Part shown: positions 48,255-57,223 of the stretch, piece by piece | Numbering within the stretch: position 1 is the first letter of the stretch | Layout of the letters: each line of letters starts with the position of its first letter | NCBI GenBank assembly: GCA_035607415.1 | Contig: DATNAQ010000009.1 | Location: 82,255 to 146,254 of the forward strand | Length of the DNA stretch: 64,000 nt | Direction: 5' to 3' | Source: JAQBQH01 sp035607415 | GTDB taxonomy: Bacteria; Myxococcota_A; Polyangia; Palsa-1104 | Program-made: the position numbers and the translations under genes | The notes under the pieces: model-generated | What the model was told of the DNA's origin: nothing | Database searches by the model: none | What the model saw: the letters and a program-made list of their open reading frames with translations, nothing else

Positions 48255-49763
48255 ATGCGGCACGTACTCGTTTTCGCGCTCGGCATTTCGCTCGCCACTG
48301 TCGTAAGCGGATGCGTGAGTGATCCGCGCGATCCGCAAACCTGGATCAAGAAGCTCGACTCGCCGGTGGACCAGAAGGACGCCGTGCGCGAGCTGGTGCG
48401 CTTGAAGGACCCGGTGGCGGTCGATCCGCTGATCGCGTTCTACAAGAAGAACCACGACCCGGAAGTGCTCAAGGCGATCGCCACGTTCAAGGACAAGCGG
48501 CAGATCCCCGTCATGATCGACTCGCTCGAGTACACCGACGAGTCGTATGACAACGCGGCGACGGCGGCGGCGGCGCTCGGCGACACGCCCGATCCGTCGG
48601 CGGTCGATCCGCTGATCAAGGCGCTGGAGAAGCCGCTGTCGATCAAGACGCGCGCGAACATCGTCAAGCAGTCGGCGATGGAGTCGCTCGCCAAGATCCA
48701 CGACAAGCGCGCGGTGCCGGCGATCGCCAAGATCCTGGAGACGCCGGCCGACGATCAGGACTTCTTCCTGAACAGCGTGGCGGCGATCGCGCTCGGCAAC
48801 CTCGGCGATGCGGCGGCGGTGCCGGCGCTCGTCCGCGGTCTGTTCATGGTCGGCCGCGGCGCAACGATCTACAACCAGTGCCGTGTTTCGCTGCTGCAGA
48901 TCGGCAAGGCGTCGGCGCAGCCGCTCATCGACGCGCACCAGCACAAGGACCAGAAGCTCGAGGCCGACGCCAAGAAGTACGAGTTCCGTCCCGGCGTCAT
49001 CGAGCAGAAGACGTCGCTCGTGCTCGGCGATCTGCGCGCCAAGGAGGCGGTGCCGGTGATGGTGGCCGAGCTCAAGAAGCCGCAGAAGGGCGACAACCAC
49101 CTGGGCGCGCTCATCTGTCTGGGCATGATCGGCGATCCGTCGACGACGAAGGATCTGACGGGCGTGCTCACCGACGCCAAGCGCGACTACAAGGTGCGCA
49201 TCTCGGCGGCCGAGGCGCTCAACCTGGCGGGCGATCCGTCGGCGCTGCCGACGCTCTTGCAGGTCGCCAAGACGGGCGACGTCGTCAAGGACAAGGAGAA
49301 GTACCCCGACGTGCGGCTGGCGGCGGCGATGAGCTACGCGCGCCTCGGCGGCGCGGCCGAAGCGGCGGCGTTCGCGCCGGTGGCGGCGGCCGAGAAGGCG
49401 GCGCCCGAGGAGTTCAAGGAAGACGCGGCGCGCCTCGAGGTGGCCAAGAAGTGCGGCAAGGATCTGACCTGCTACGGCACGACGCTCGCGACGGACGCGA
49501 GCCTTCCGCATCAGGAGAAGGCGGCGTTCATGCTGTCGCGCATGGGCAAGCCGGCGCTCGGGCCGCTCGTGAAGAAGCTGTCGACGCGCGAGCCGATCGT
49601 GCGCCAGGCGGTCCTCTTCGCCATCGGCAAGATCGGCGACAAGACGTCGACCGACGCGATCAAGGGGCTCGAGGCGCAGATCGAGATTGATCGCACCAAG
49701 CCGCCGATGCGCGCGCTCGTCGAGGAGATGCGCGCCACGCTGGCGATGATCAGCAACCACTAG
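48255..49763 (+). CDS. HEAT-repeat lipoprotein
   Basis: 502 residues. MRHVLVFALGISLATVVSGC gives the lipobox (Cys 20). About ten HEAT-like units follow (AVDPLIKALEKPLSIKTRA, AVPAIAKILE, AVPALVRGLFMV, ALPTLLQVAKTGD, ALGPLVKKLSTREPIVRQA). Predicted membrane-anchored periplasmic scaffold. SD CCGGAGGGG. It lies just after the motor terminator and could belong to the envelope part of gliding, but that is only proximity. The family gives no enzyme function. Confidence 0.7.
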   Translation: MRHVLVFALGISLATVVSGCVSDPRDPQTWIKKLDSPVDQKDAVRELVRLKDPVAVDPLIAFYKKNHDPEVLKAIATFKDKRQIPVMIDSLEYTDESYDNAATAAAALGDTPDPSAVDPLIKALEKPLSIKTRANIVKQSAMESLAKIHDKRAVPAIAKILETPADDQDFFLNSVAAIALGNLGDAAAVPALVRGLFMVGRGATIYNQCRVSLLQIGKASAQPLIDAHQHKDQKLEADAKKYEFRPGVIEQKTSLVLGDLRAKEAVPVMVAELKKPQKGDNHLGALICLGMIGDPSTTKDLTGVLTDAKRDYKVRISAAEALNLAGDPSALPTLLQVAKTGDVVKDKEKYPDVRLAAAMSYARLGGAAEAAAFAPVAAAEKAAPEEFKEDAARLEVAKKCGKDLTCYGTTLATDASLPHQEKAAFMLSRMGKPALGPLVKKLSTREPIVRQAVLFAIGKIGDKTSTDAIKGLEAQIEIDRTKPPMRALVEEMRATLAMISNH

Positions 49764-49796
49764 TCCTCCGCATCTCGTAGTAGGCTCCCACCGAAC

Positions 49797-50876
49797 ATGA
49801 CGATCGAAGATCTGGGACGGGCCGCGGCGCTGTGGGTGGCGTTCGTCGGCGGGCTGTTCGTGCTCCGCAAGGTCGTGCCCGGCAAGGTGCACCAGGGGCA
49901 GCTGCTCAAGGACGGCACGCGCAAGAGCTACAAGCTGAACGCGTTCGTCATCTTGCTGTTGGTGTGCGCGTTCCTCGGCGCCGGCCAGGCGACGCACCTG
50001 TTCTCGCTGTCGACGGTGCACCGGCTGTTCTGGCCGCTGCTCGTGGTCGGCAACGTGTTCGCGGTGCTGGAGACGCTGTGGCTGTTCGCGGTCGGACGGC
50101 GCGCGCGGAGGGCGCGCGGGGCCGAGTTGAAGAGCGTGGCGCACGACCTCTGGTTCGGTGCCGAGCTGAATCCCGATCTGTGGGGCGTGGACTTGAAGAT
50201 GTTCGCCTACGTCCCGTCGCTGATCGGGCTGCTCGTCTTGAACCTCTCGTTCGCGGTGGTGCAGTGGGAGGAGCTCGGGCACCTGACCACGCGGATGATG
50301 CTGTACGAGACGTTCTTCACGATCTACGTGTTCAACTACTTTCAGTTCGAGTACGGGATGCTGCACACGTGGGACGTGATCGCCGAGAACTTCGGCTTCA
50401 TGCTCGTGTGGGGCGACGCGCCGTTCGTGCCGTTCTTCTATTCGATCGGCGGCTGGTTCGTGCTGCGCAACCCAAACCCGATGGCGGCGTGGGAGGCGGT
50501 GGCGTTGTGCACGTTGTTCGCCGTGGGGCTGTGGGTGTTTCGCGGGACGAACCAGCAGAAGCACGACTACAAGGAGAATCCGACGGCGCCGATCTGGGGC
50601 AAGACGCCCGAGACCGTCGGTGGGAAGCTGCTCGTGTCGGGCTTCTGGGGGATCGGGCGCAAGCTCAATTACACCGGCGAGCTGATGGTCTACTTCTCGT
50701 GGACGCTGTGCAGCGGCGCCGAGTCGATCGTGCCGTACGTGCTGCCGCTGTGGCTGGTGTGCCTGTTCTCGCACCGCGCGTGGCGTGACGATCAGCGCTG
50801 CCGCGCCAAGTACGGCGCGCTGTGGGACGAGTACTGCCGGCGCGCGCGCTTTCGCATGATCCCGTTCGTGTATTAG
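49797..50876 (+). CDS. sterol C-14 reductase (ERG24/FACKEL/ERG4 family)
   Basis: 359 residues, polytopic membrane protein. Family marks run in order: GQLLKDGTRKSYKLNAF (34-50), GAELNPDLWGVDLKMF (121-136), MLHTWDVIAENFGFMLVWGD (188-207), LLVSGFWGIGRKLNYTGELM (278-297), HRAWRDDQRCRAKYGALWDE (326-345) and the ending MIPFVY. These match the NADPH-binding and C-terminal regions of ERG24/DHCR14/FACKEL and the related DHCR7/ERG4 reductases. C-14 reduction is the likeliest role because it follows CYP51 in every sterol route; a C-7 or C-24(28) reductase cannot be excluded. First sterol gene of the locus. Confidence 0.8.
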   Translation: MTIEDLGRAAALWVAFVGGLFVLRKVVPGKVHQGQLLKDGTRKSYKLNAFVILLLVCAFLGAGQATHLFSLSTVHRLFWPLLVVGNVFAVLETLWLFAVGRRARRARGAELKSVAHDLWFGAELNPDLWGVDLKMFAYVPSLIGLLVLNLSFAVVQWEELGHLTTRMMLYETFFTIYVFNYFQFEYGMLHTWDVIAENFGFMLVWGDAPFVPFFYSIGGWFVLRNPNPMAAWEAVALCTLFAVGLWVFRGTNQQKHDYKENPTAPIWGKTPETVGGKLLVSGFWGIGRKLNYTGELMVYFSWTLCSGAESIVPYVLPLWLVCLFSHRAWRDDQRCRAKYGALWDEYCRRARFRMIPFVY

Positions 50877-50952
50877 TGAGCGAGCGTAGCGAGCGCAGTA
50901 GATCGGCGTTTTCGCGTGGCCCGTGGCGCCGCGCTCTTCGTGAGCGTAGCTC

Positions 50953-52029
50953 ATGAAGTTGCTGACGCTCGGTGATTACCGACGGGCGGCGCGCGCGAAG
51001 CTGACGCCGATGGCGTGGCGCTATTTTCGCGCCGGGGCGGATGCGGAGGTCACGCTGCGCGACAACGTGCGCGCGTGGCGGCGCTGGCAGATCTTGCCGC
51101 GCGTGCTCGTCGACGTGAGCCGCATCGACGTGGCGACCACGGTGCTGGGCGAGCCGTCGTCGATGCCGGTGATGGTCGCGCCGACGGCCTATCACCGGCT
51201 GGCGCATCCCGAGGGCGAGCGCGCGACCATGCGCGCGGCCGCGGCGGCAGGCGTGGTGGCCTGCGCGGCGACGCTGGCCACGACCTCGCTCGAGGAGTGC
51301 GCGCAGGCGGGGGCCAGGTGGTTCCAGCTCTACGTGCACCGCGACCTGGGCCTGACGCGCGAGATCGTGCGGCGGGTCGAGGCGGCGGGATATCGGGCGC
51401 TGGCGGTGACGGTGGATACGCCGGTGCTGGGGCGCCGGCTCGGCGACGAGCGCCTCGGCTTCGCGCTGCCGCCGGAGCTCGACATGCCCAACCTCATGGC
51501 GGGGCTGCCGGCGACGGTGGATCGCGCCTCGGCGCTGGCGAAGTATTTCGCGGAGCGGCACGCGGCGTTCTTCTCGTGGAAGGACCTGGAGGCGCTGCAA
51601 CGGTCGACGCGCATCCCCATCGTGTTGAAGGGCGTGATGCGCGCCGACGACGCGGCCCGCGCCGTCGACCACGGCGTGGCGGCGCTGGTGGTGTCGAACC
51701 ACGGCGGGCGGCAGCTCGACGGCGTGCCGGCGACGATCGACGCGCTCGAGGCGGTGGTCGCGGCGGTGGCGGGGCGCTGCGAGGTGTTCGTCGACGGCGG
51801 CGTGCGCTGGGGGACGGACGTCGTGCGCGCGCTGGCGCTGGGCGCGCGCGCGGTGCTGCTCGGGCGGCCGATCTTGTGGGGGCTCGCCGTCGACGGGGAG
51901 GCCGGCGTGCGCGCCGTGCTCGAGCTGATGCGCAGCGAGCTTTTGCGCGCCATGGCGCTGGCGGGCGCGCGAAATGTTCGCGAAATCGATCGCGATCTCG
52001 TGCGCCCCCGCGAGACGATGCTACGATAG
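50953..52029 (+). CDS. FMN-dependent alpha-hydroxy-acid oxidase family protein
   Basis: 358 residues, the usual family length. VMVAPTAYHRLAHPEGE, the barrel end SNHGGRQLDGVPATID (with the catalytic His) and VDGGVRWGTDVVRALALGA plus LLGRPILWGL (FMN phosphate site) are clear. Known members oxidise glycolate, lactate, mandelate and similar 2-hydroxy acids. It lies between the sterol reductase and the sterol oxidation operon, but no family member is known to act on sterols, so the link is positional only. Confidence 0.85.
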   Translation: MKLLTLGDYRRAARAKLTPMAWRYFRAGADAEVTLRDNVRAWRRWQILPRVLVDVSRIDVATTVLGEPSSMPVMVAPTAYHRLAHPEGERATMRAAAAAGVVACAATLATTSLEECAQAGARWFQLYVHRDLGLTREIVRRVEAAGYRALAVTVDTPVLGRRLGDERLGFALPPELDMPNLMAGLPATVDRASALAKYFAERHAAFFSWKDLEALQRSTRIPIVLKGVMRADDAARAVDHGVAALVVSNHGGRQLDGVPATIDALEAVVAAVAGRCEVFVDGGVRWGTDVVRALALGARAVLLGRPILWGLAVDGEAGVRAVLELMRSELLRAMALAGARNVREIDRDLVRPRETMLR

Positions 52030-52035
52030 CGCCGC

Positions 52036-52233
52036 TTGACGGTCTCGCGCTGCCAGAGCTGCCGCCTCCTCGTCGACGTCGCGCCGTCGTCGACGATGCG
52101 CTGCGCGGCCTGCGGCGGGCCGCTCGAGCACGCGGGCGCGCCGGCGACGATCTGGGACGACGACGATCCGACCGTGCGCAAGCCGATCTCGTACGCCGAC
52201 GACGTGGCGCGGCACGCGCGCCGCGGGCACTGA
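52036..52233 (+). CDS. small zinc-ribbon protein
   Basis: 65 residues from a TTG at 52036. CQSC and CAAC form a zinc ribbon, followed by an acidic stretch TIWDDDDPTVRKPISYADD. It starts 6 bases after the oxidase stop and ends 4 bases before the convergent GMC gene. Similar short ribbons are common in myxobacteria; function unknown. TTG start makes the call less firm. Confidence 0.5.
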   Translation: MTVSRCQSCRLLVDVAPSSTMRCAACGGPLEHAGAPATIWDDDDPTVRKPISYADDVARHARRGH

Positions 52234-52237
52234 TCGG

Positions 52238-53830
52238 CTAGGACGCCGCGCCCGACGCGGCGATCATCTTCGCACAGCGATAGCCGATGAGCATGCTCGG
52301 CGCGTTCAGCGCCGAGACCGGCGTGACCGGAATCGCCGACGCGTCGGCGACGCGCACGCCGCGGACGCCGCGCACGCGCAGCTGCGTATCGACCGCGTCG
52401 GCCTCGCCGGCGCCCATCGCGCAGGTGCCGGCGAAGTGGTAGGTCGTGATCGTGTTCTTGCGGACGTAGCGCGCGATCGACTCGTCCGAGCGCGTGCGCT
52501 TGCCGGGGAGCAGCTCGCGCGCGCCCCACTCCTTGAGGCCGGCGGAGCCGCCGATCTGACGCGCGATGCGCACGCCGCGCACCATCGTCTCCAGATCCTC
52601 GGCGTCCGCATAGTAGGCGGGATCGATCAACGCCGGCCTCGCCGCGTCCGCCGACGCCAGCCGCAACGTCCCGCGGCTCTTGGGCTTGCCGAGGATGAGG
52701 ATGATGCCGAACAGCCGATCGGTGAAGCGCTGCACCGCGGGGATCTGGAACGCGAGCCCGACGAGCGAGCGCACGAGGTCGCGCGAGCCCGGCCCGTAGA
52801 ACGGCGCGGGCACCACCATCGGCGGGAGCATGCGCTGCACCATCTGCTTCATCGCCGACGGCGCCGGCCAGTAGACGTAGCAGGTGTCGCTCTGATCCTT
52901 GGGCAGCGCCGTCTCCGCGTTGGTGCGGTAGAAGCTGTAGAGCTGCGGAAAGCGGCAGTCGATCTCGCGGTCGGCGCGATAGAACACCGGCACGTTCGGG
53001 TGATCGTGCAGGCCGGTGCCGATCGACGGCCGATCGGCGACGACGTCGATGCCGAGCGCGCGCAGGTGATCGGCGGGACCGACGCCCGACAAGAGGAGCA
53101 GCTTCGGCGACTCGAGCGCTCCGGCGCTGAGGACGACCTCGCGCCTCACCTCGACGGTGGCCAGCGCGCCCGCGCGCTCGTACTCGACCCCGACGACGCG
53201 CTTGTCGGCGTCGAAGCGCAGCCGATGCGCGCGCGCGCCGGTCAGGATGTCGAGGTTCGGCTGCGCGCCGGCGTCCTTGATGAACGAGACGTAGGAGCTG
53301 CGCCGGTCTTCGCCCTCGTACGACATCCACTCGTAGCCGATGACGTTCGACAGGTTGCCGTCGTTGAGATCTTCTTTGCGCACAAAGCCGTTGGCCGTCG
53401 CCGCCGAGATACAGGCCTCGGTCCACGCGGTCGCGGGGCGCCGGTTGGGGCGCAACACCTTCTCGAGCGCGACGAAGTCGTCCTGCACGTCGTCCCAGCG
53501 CCATCCCTCGGGCCATTCGGCGTAATCGACGCGGGCGCCGCGCGTGTAGACCATGCCGTTGACCGAGCCGGAGCCGCCCATGACCGTGCCGGTGCCGGCG
53601 AAGACGCGCTGCCGGGCCGCGCCTTTTTGCCGCACCGTGAAGCGCTCGCCCATGACCGCGTCGTTGATGAACGCGTCCTTGTAGCCCGAGGCGATCAGCG
53701 TCTCGGGGTGCTCCTCGGCGCGCGGCCCACCCTCGAGGACGAGCACGCGCGCGCGCTTGGCCAGCTCGGCGGCGACGATGCAGCCGGCCGAGCCGCCTCC
53801 GACGACGACGTAGTCGTACGACCGGTTCAC
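52238..53830 (-). CDS. GMC-family FAD alcohol oxidase/dehydrogenase
   Basis: 530 residues. FAD loop YVVVGGGSAGCIVAAELA, second GMC signature MGGSGSVNGMVYTRG, and the active-site His in TTYHFAGTCAMG with the Asn in SALNAPSMLIGYR. Family members oxidise primary or secondary alcohols (choline, glucose, cholesterol). GTG start overlaps the aldehyde dehydrogenase stop (GTGA), so alcohol and aldehyde oxidation are translationally coupled. In this operon a sterol hydroxymethyl or 3-hydroxyl group is a plausible substrate, but no sterol-specific motif is visible. Confidence 0.8.
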   Translation of the reverse strand: MNRSYDYVVVGGGSAGCIVAAELAKRARVLVLEGGPRAEEHPETLIASGYKDAFINDAVMGERFTVRQKGAARQRVFAGTGTVMGGSGSVNGMVYTRGARVDYAEWPEGWRWDDVQDDFVALEKVLRPNRRPATAWTEACISAATANGFVRKEDLNDGNLSNVIGYEWMSYEGEDRRSSYVSFIKDAGAQPNLDILTGARAHRLRFDADKRVVGVEYERAGALATVEVRREVVLSAGALESPKLLLLSGVGPADHLRALGIDVVADRPSIGTGLHDHPNVPVFYRADREIDCRFPQLYSFYRTNAETALPKDQSDTCYVYWPAPSAMKQMVQRMLPPMVVPAPFYGPGSRDLVRSLVGLAFQIPAVQRFTDRLFGIILILGKPKSRGTLRLASADAARPALIDPAYYADAEDLETMVRGVRIARQIGGSAGLKEWGARELLPGKRTRSDESIARYVRKNTITTYHFAGTCAMGAGEADAVDTQLRVRGVRGVRVADASAIPVTPVSALNAPSMLIGYRCAKMIAASGAAS

Positions 53831-55380
53831 TTGCCTGCGAAGAGGCGCGTGAGGCCGCGCCATTTCTGCGCGACGCCCTTGCCGTAGATCAGATCGATCA
53901 CGCCGCTGAAGCGGCCGTAGTCGTTGGCAGCGACGGGGAAGATGCGGTTGGGGCGCGACAGCGGAAAGCGATCGTCGACCACCGCCTTGATGTTGCACAT
54001 CGAGCGCAGCCCTTCGCGCCCGTTCATGCGGCCGTAGCCCGACGCTTTGACGCCGCCGAAGGTCAGCCCCTGCACCATGTAGGTGATGCCGCCGAACTCG
54101 TTGATCGCGGTCATGCCCGCTTCGAGCTTCGACGCGATCGCGCGCGCGCGCGGGCGATCCTTCGAGAACACCGACGAGCCCAGGCCGTAATTCACGCCGT
54201 TGGCCACGCGCACCGCCTCGTCGTCGTCGCGCACGCGCATGAGCAGCATGACGGGGCCGAACATCTCTTCGCGCGCGATGTCCATCTCCGGCGTCACGTC
54301 GGCGAGGATGGTCGGCTCGAAGAAGTTCCCCTGCTCGGCGTGGACGCGCTTGCCGCCGGTCAAGAGGCGCGCGCCCTGCTTGACGGCGCTCGTCACCAGC
54401 TTCTCGATCACGTCGAGCTGCAGCGGCGTGGCGATGGCGCCGACGTCGACGATGCCGTCGCGGCTCGAGCCCTGGCGCAGCCCGTGCGTCAGCTCGTAGG
54501 CGCGCTCGGCGAAGCGATCGTAGATCCCGTCCTCGACGAGGATGCGCTCGGAGGCGACGCAGTTCTGCCCGCAGTTGATGAAGCAGCCGCTCATCGCCGC
54601 GTGCACCGCCTGCTCGAGGTCGGCGTCGTCGCAGACGATGAAGGCGTCCTTGCCGCCGAGCTCCATCACCACCGGCGTCACGCGCTCGGCGCTCGCCTGC
54701 ACCACGCGCCGCCCGTTGCCGACCGACCCGATGAACAGGATGGTGTCGACGGCGGAGCGCGCCAGCGCCGCGCCGGTCTCGCCGAAGCCCTGCACGGCCT
54801 GGACGAGGTCGGGATCGTGCCCCGCGTCCTTGATCACGCGGCGCAGCTCGTCGACGAGGCGCGCGCTCGACCACGCCACCCACTCCGACGGCTTGAGCAC
54901 GATGGCGTTGCCCGCCATGAGCGCCGGAATGATGGGGTTCATGATGTTCTGGAACGGGTAGTTCCACGGGATGATCGCGGCCAGCACGCCGAGCGGGTGA
55001 TACTCGAGCCGCGCCGTCTTGTGCGCGAGCAGGCCCGACGACACCTTCTCGGGCCGAAGGTGCTTCTCGCCGTTGCCGATGGTCCAGCGCAGCTTCTCGC
55101 AGACGGGCCAGATTTCGCCGAGGAGCGCGTTCTCGCGCGTCTTGCCCGAGCCGCGCTGCACCTCGGCGCAGATGTCCTCTTTGTGCTCGACGGTCCAGGC
55201 GAGCAGCGCGCCGAGCACGCGGCGGCGCTCGGCGAACGACGTCCGCGCCCAGCTCTTCTGCGCGGCCTTGGCGCGCGCCACCGCGGCGTCGACGTCGGCG
55301 GGCGAGTCGACGCGCACCGAGCCGAGCGGCGCGCGCGTCGCCGGATCGACGCACACAATCTGATCGGGATTTTTGGTCAT
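53827..55380 (-). CDS. NAD(P)-dependent aldehyde dehydrogenase
   Basis: 517 residues. Complete ALDH catalytic set: IPWNYPFQN (Asn 140), MELGGKD (Glu 240) and NCGQNCVASER (Cys 274), plus a hydrophobic C-terminal tail (RGLTRLFAGK) like those of membrane-associated fatty-aldehyde types. Starts 4 bases after the hydroxylase stop. With hydroxylase and GMC oxidase it forms a full methyl-to-carboxylate oxidation set. Confidence 0.9.
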   Translation of the reverse strand: MTKNPDQIVCVDPATRAPLGSVRVDSPADVDAAVARAKAAQKSWARTSFAERRRVLGALLAWTVEHKEDICAEVQRGSGKTRENALLGEIWPVCEKLRWTIGNGEKHLRPEKVSSGLLAHKTARLEYHPLGVLAAIIPWNYPFQNIMNPIIPALMAGNAIVLKPSEWVAWSSARLVDELRRVIKDAGHDPDLVQAVQGFGETGAALARSAVDTILFIGSVGNGRRVVQASAERVTPVVMELGGKDAFIVCDDADLEQAVHAAMSGCFINCGQNCVASERILVEDGIYDRFAERAYELTHGLRQGSSRDGIVDVGAIATPLQLDVIEKLVTSAVKQGARLLTGGKRVHAEQGNFFEPTILADVTPEMDIAREEMFGPVMLLMRVRDDDEAVRVANGVNYGLGSSVFSKDRPRARAIASKLEAGMTAINEFGGITYMVQGLTFGGVKASGYGRMNGREGLRSMCNIKAVVDDRFPLSRPNRIFPVAANDYGRFSGVIDLIYGKGVAQKWRGLTRLFAGK

Positions 55381-55384
55381 CGTC

Positions 55385-56059
55385 TTACTTGGCGGTGCGG
55401 AACAGCATGTCCCAGAACGGCGTCAGCGACGCGAAGTTGTTGTCGTAGTTGCCGGCGTGGTGGGTGTAGTGCTTGTGCGTCAGGTGGTCGATGGGCCACA
55501 AGAGCAGGCGCTTCGACAACAGGCCCGAGTGCACCGTGATGTTCAAGGTCGTGTGGATGAAGAACACGACGGCGAACGAATAGATGCTCACCGGGCCGAG
55601 GAGCCACGTGCACGCCAGCAGGAGCCCGAGGCCGGCGAACAGCTCGGCCGGCGTCAGGTAGAAGCTCTCCATCGCCGTCGGGTTGCGCACTTCGTGGTGG
55701 CGGCCGTGCACCCAGCGCATGCCGCGCGTCGTGTGCATCAGGCGATGCAGCCAGTAGTAGGCGAAGTCGTAGACGAGCAGGATGGCGAGGATCTCGAAGA
55801 CGAGGCGCCCGGGGCTCACCGGCCCGTCGTGAAACGCGTAGGGATAGATGAGCCCGGTCATGCCGAACACGGCGACGAGCGAGAGCACGGCGATGAACGC
55901 GATGTTCGCCAGGCGCTTGGCGCTCGGCGTCTTCATCGACTCCTTGAGGCTGATGCGGAAGGGCTCGAAGCGCTTGGCGTGGTACGCAAACGCAAGGAAC
56001 GTCAGCAGCGCCCCGTCGAAGAGCAGGATCGACAGGATGATGGCGTAGAACTTCACCAT
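55385..56059 (-). CDS. sterol desaturase / fatty-acid hydroxylase superfamily enzyme
   Basis: 224 residues, about four membrane helices. The di-iron histidine boxes are HRLMH (105-109), HGRHH (118-122) and HKHYTHH (195-201), plus H177; the end THHAGNYDNNFASLTPFWD is the classic C-terminal box. The family covers C-4 methyl oxidase (ERG25/SMO), C-5 desaturase (ERG3) and alkyl hydroxylases. Next to a sterol methyltransferase and a 3beta-HSD-like gene, a sterol C-4 methyl oxidase is the first guess, although eukaryotic SMO is longer (about 270-300). Start chosen at MVKFYAIILS. Confidence 0.75.
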   Translation of the reverse strand: MVKFYAIILSILLFDGALLTFLAFAYHAKRFEPFRISLKESMKTPSAKRLANIAFIAVLSLVAVFGMTGLIYPYAFHDGPVSPGRLVFEILAILLVYDFAYYWLHRLMHTTRGMRWVHGRHHEVRNPTAMESFYLTPAELFAGLGLLLACTWLLGPVSIYSFAVVFFIHTTLNITVHSGLLSKRLLLWPIDHLTHKHYTHHAGNYDNNFASLTPFWDMLFRTAK

Positions 56060-56101
56060 GGCACCTGGCCTTTTAGCGCGAGTGGCACCCGATGGCAAAC
56101 G

Positions 56102-57067
56102 CTACGCGGCCAGCTCGACGCGGTTGCGGCCGCTGTTCTTGGCCACGTAGAGGGCTTCGTCGGCGCGGGCGATGAGGGCGTCGCGCGACTCGCCCGCGTG
56201 GCGCTGCGCGACGCCGACGGAGATGGTGATGCGCAGGACCTTGCCGCCGACCACGATGGCGTCGTCCTCGACCGATTTGCGCGCACGCTCGACGATGTGC
56301 TGCGCCAGCGGGCGGTCGACGCCGGCGAGCACGACGAGGAACTCCTCGCCACCCCAGCGCACGACGCCGTCGGCGGCGCGCACCACCGACGCCAGGAGCG
56401 TGGCGACGCGGCGGAGCAGCTCGTCGCCGGCGGCGTGGCCGTTCTCGTCGTTGATGCGCTTGAAGCGATCGAGGTCGCACATCGCGACCGACACGAGGCG
56501 CTCGTCGTGCTCGGGCAGGACGAGGTCGAGCCCGCGGCGGTTGAAGACCCCGGTGAGCGGATCGAGCGCCGCCAGGCGGCTGATGCGCGCCATCTCGAGA
56601 TAGGGCGCGACCAGGCCGGCGAGCAGCGCGAGGAGCTGCTCGTGCTCGTCGCTGAAGGCGTTGGGCGCCGGGCTCGTCGCCGAGATGACGCCGAAGCAGA
56701 CGTCGCCCGCGGTCAGTGGTACGCCGAGGAAGCTGGCGAACGGCTCGCGCACCTCCGCTTTGGCGACGAAGCGCGCGTCGGAGCTGGCGTCGCCGGTGCG
56801 CAGCGGCAGGTTGTGCTCGGCGATCCAGCCCATCAGCCCTTCGCCGACGCGAAACTCGGCGGCGGCGCTGCCGGGATGGAGCGGCTCGCCAAAGCGGCAC
56901 TTGGCCATGAGGCGCACGCGGGCGGCGTCGAACAGGCGCACGCTCGCGCGCGGCGCGGCGAGCAGCGCCGCGGCGGCATCGACGGTGCGCTGCAGCTGCT
57001 CCTCGAGCGGGAGCGAGTGAGACAGCTCACGCGCGAGCCGGGCGATGCGTTCGACCGAAGCGTCCAT
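56102..57067 (-). CDS. GAF-GGDEF diguanylate cyclase
   Basis: 321 residues. An N-terminal GAF sensor (about 10-160) is followed by a GGDEF domain with the active-site GGEEF (239-243) and an intact inhibitory RxxD site (RAAD, 230-233), so it should make cyclic di-GMP under product feedback. No membrane segment. It is placed between the methyltransferase and the hydroxylase genes on the same strand, 42 bases from the latter, so it may share the sterol transcript. A TACAAT word about 20 bases upstream of its ATG could be its own promoter. Confidence 0.9.
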   Translation of the reverse strand: MDASVERIARLARELSHSLPLEEQLQRTVDAAAALLAAPRASVRLFDAARVRLMAKCRFGEPLHPGSAAAEFRVGEGLMGWIAEHNLPLRTGDASSDARFVAKAEVREPFASFLGVPLTAGDVCFGVISATSPAPNAFSDEHEQLLALLAGLVAPYLEMARISRLAALDPLTGVFNRRGLDLVLPEHDERLVSVAMCDLDRFKRINDENGHAAGDELLRRVATLLASVVRAADGVVRWGGEEFLVVLAGVDRPLAQHIVERARKSVEDDAIVVGGKVLRITISVGVAQRHAGESRDALIARADEALYVAKNSGRNRVELAA

Positions 57068-57115
57068 GAACCCCCGCTCGATTGTACGACGGGGGCGCGA
57101 CGACGTCCTCTTTTT

Positions 57116-57223
57116 TTAGGCTTTGGTCTGGTGCGGTTTCCGTTACGCCTTCGTGGCGTGCGGTTTCCGTTACGCCTTCGTGGCGTGCGGCTTCCGTTAC
57201 GCCTTCGTGGCGTGCGGTTTCCG
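57116..57223. repeat. four 27-bp tandem units duplicating the SMT gene end
   Basis: Units start at 57116, 57143, 57170 and 57197. Those at 57143 and 57197 are identical, 57170 has one change and 57116 is more diverged. On the minus strand each unit reads R-K-P-H-A-T-K-A-stop (Q for A in the last), so four TAA stops occur in one frame, 27 bases apart. The unit nearest the gene is the real C-terminus of the methyltransferase. Confidence 0.9.

Noticed and set aside
50877..50952. Small repeat words (GAGCG, GCGTAGC) before the FMN oxidase gene
   Set aside because: Too short and common at this base composition to call a regulatory or mobile element.
57116..57223. CRISPR-like repeat array
   Set aside because: Units are directly adjacent without spacers and are copies of the SMT gene end.
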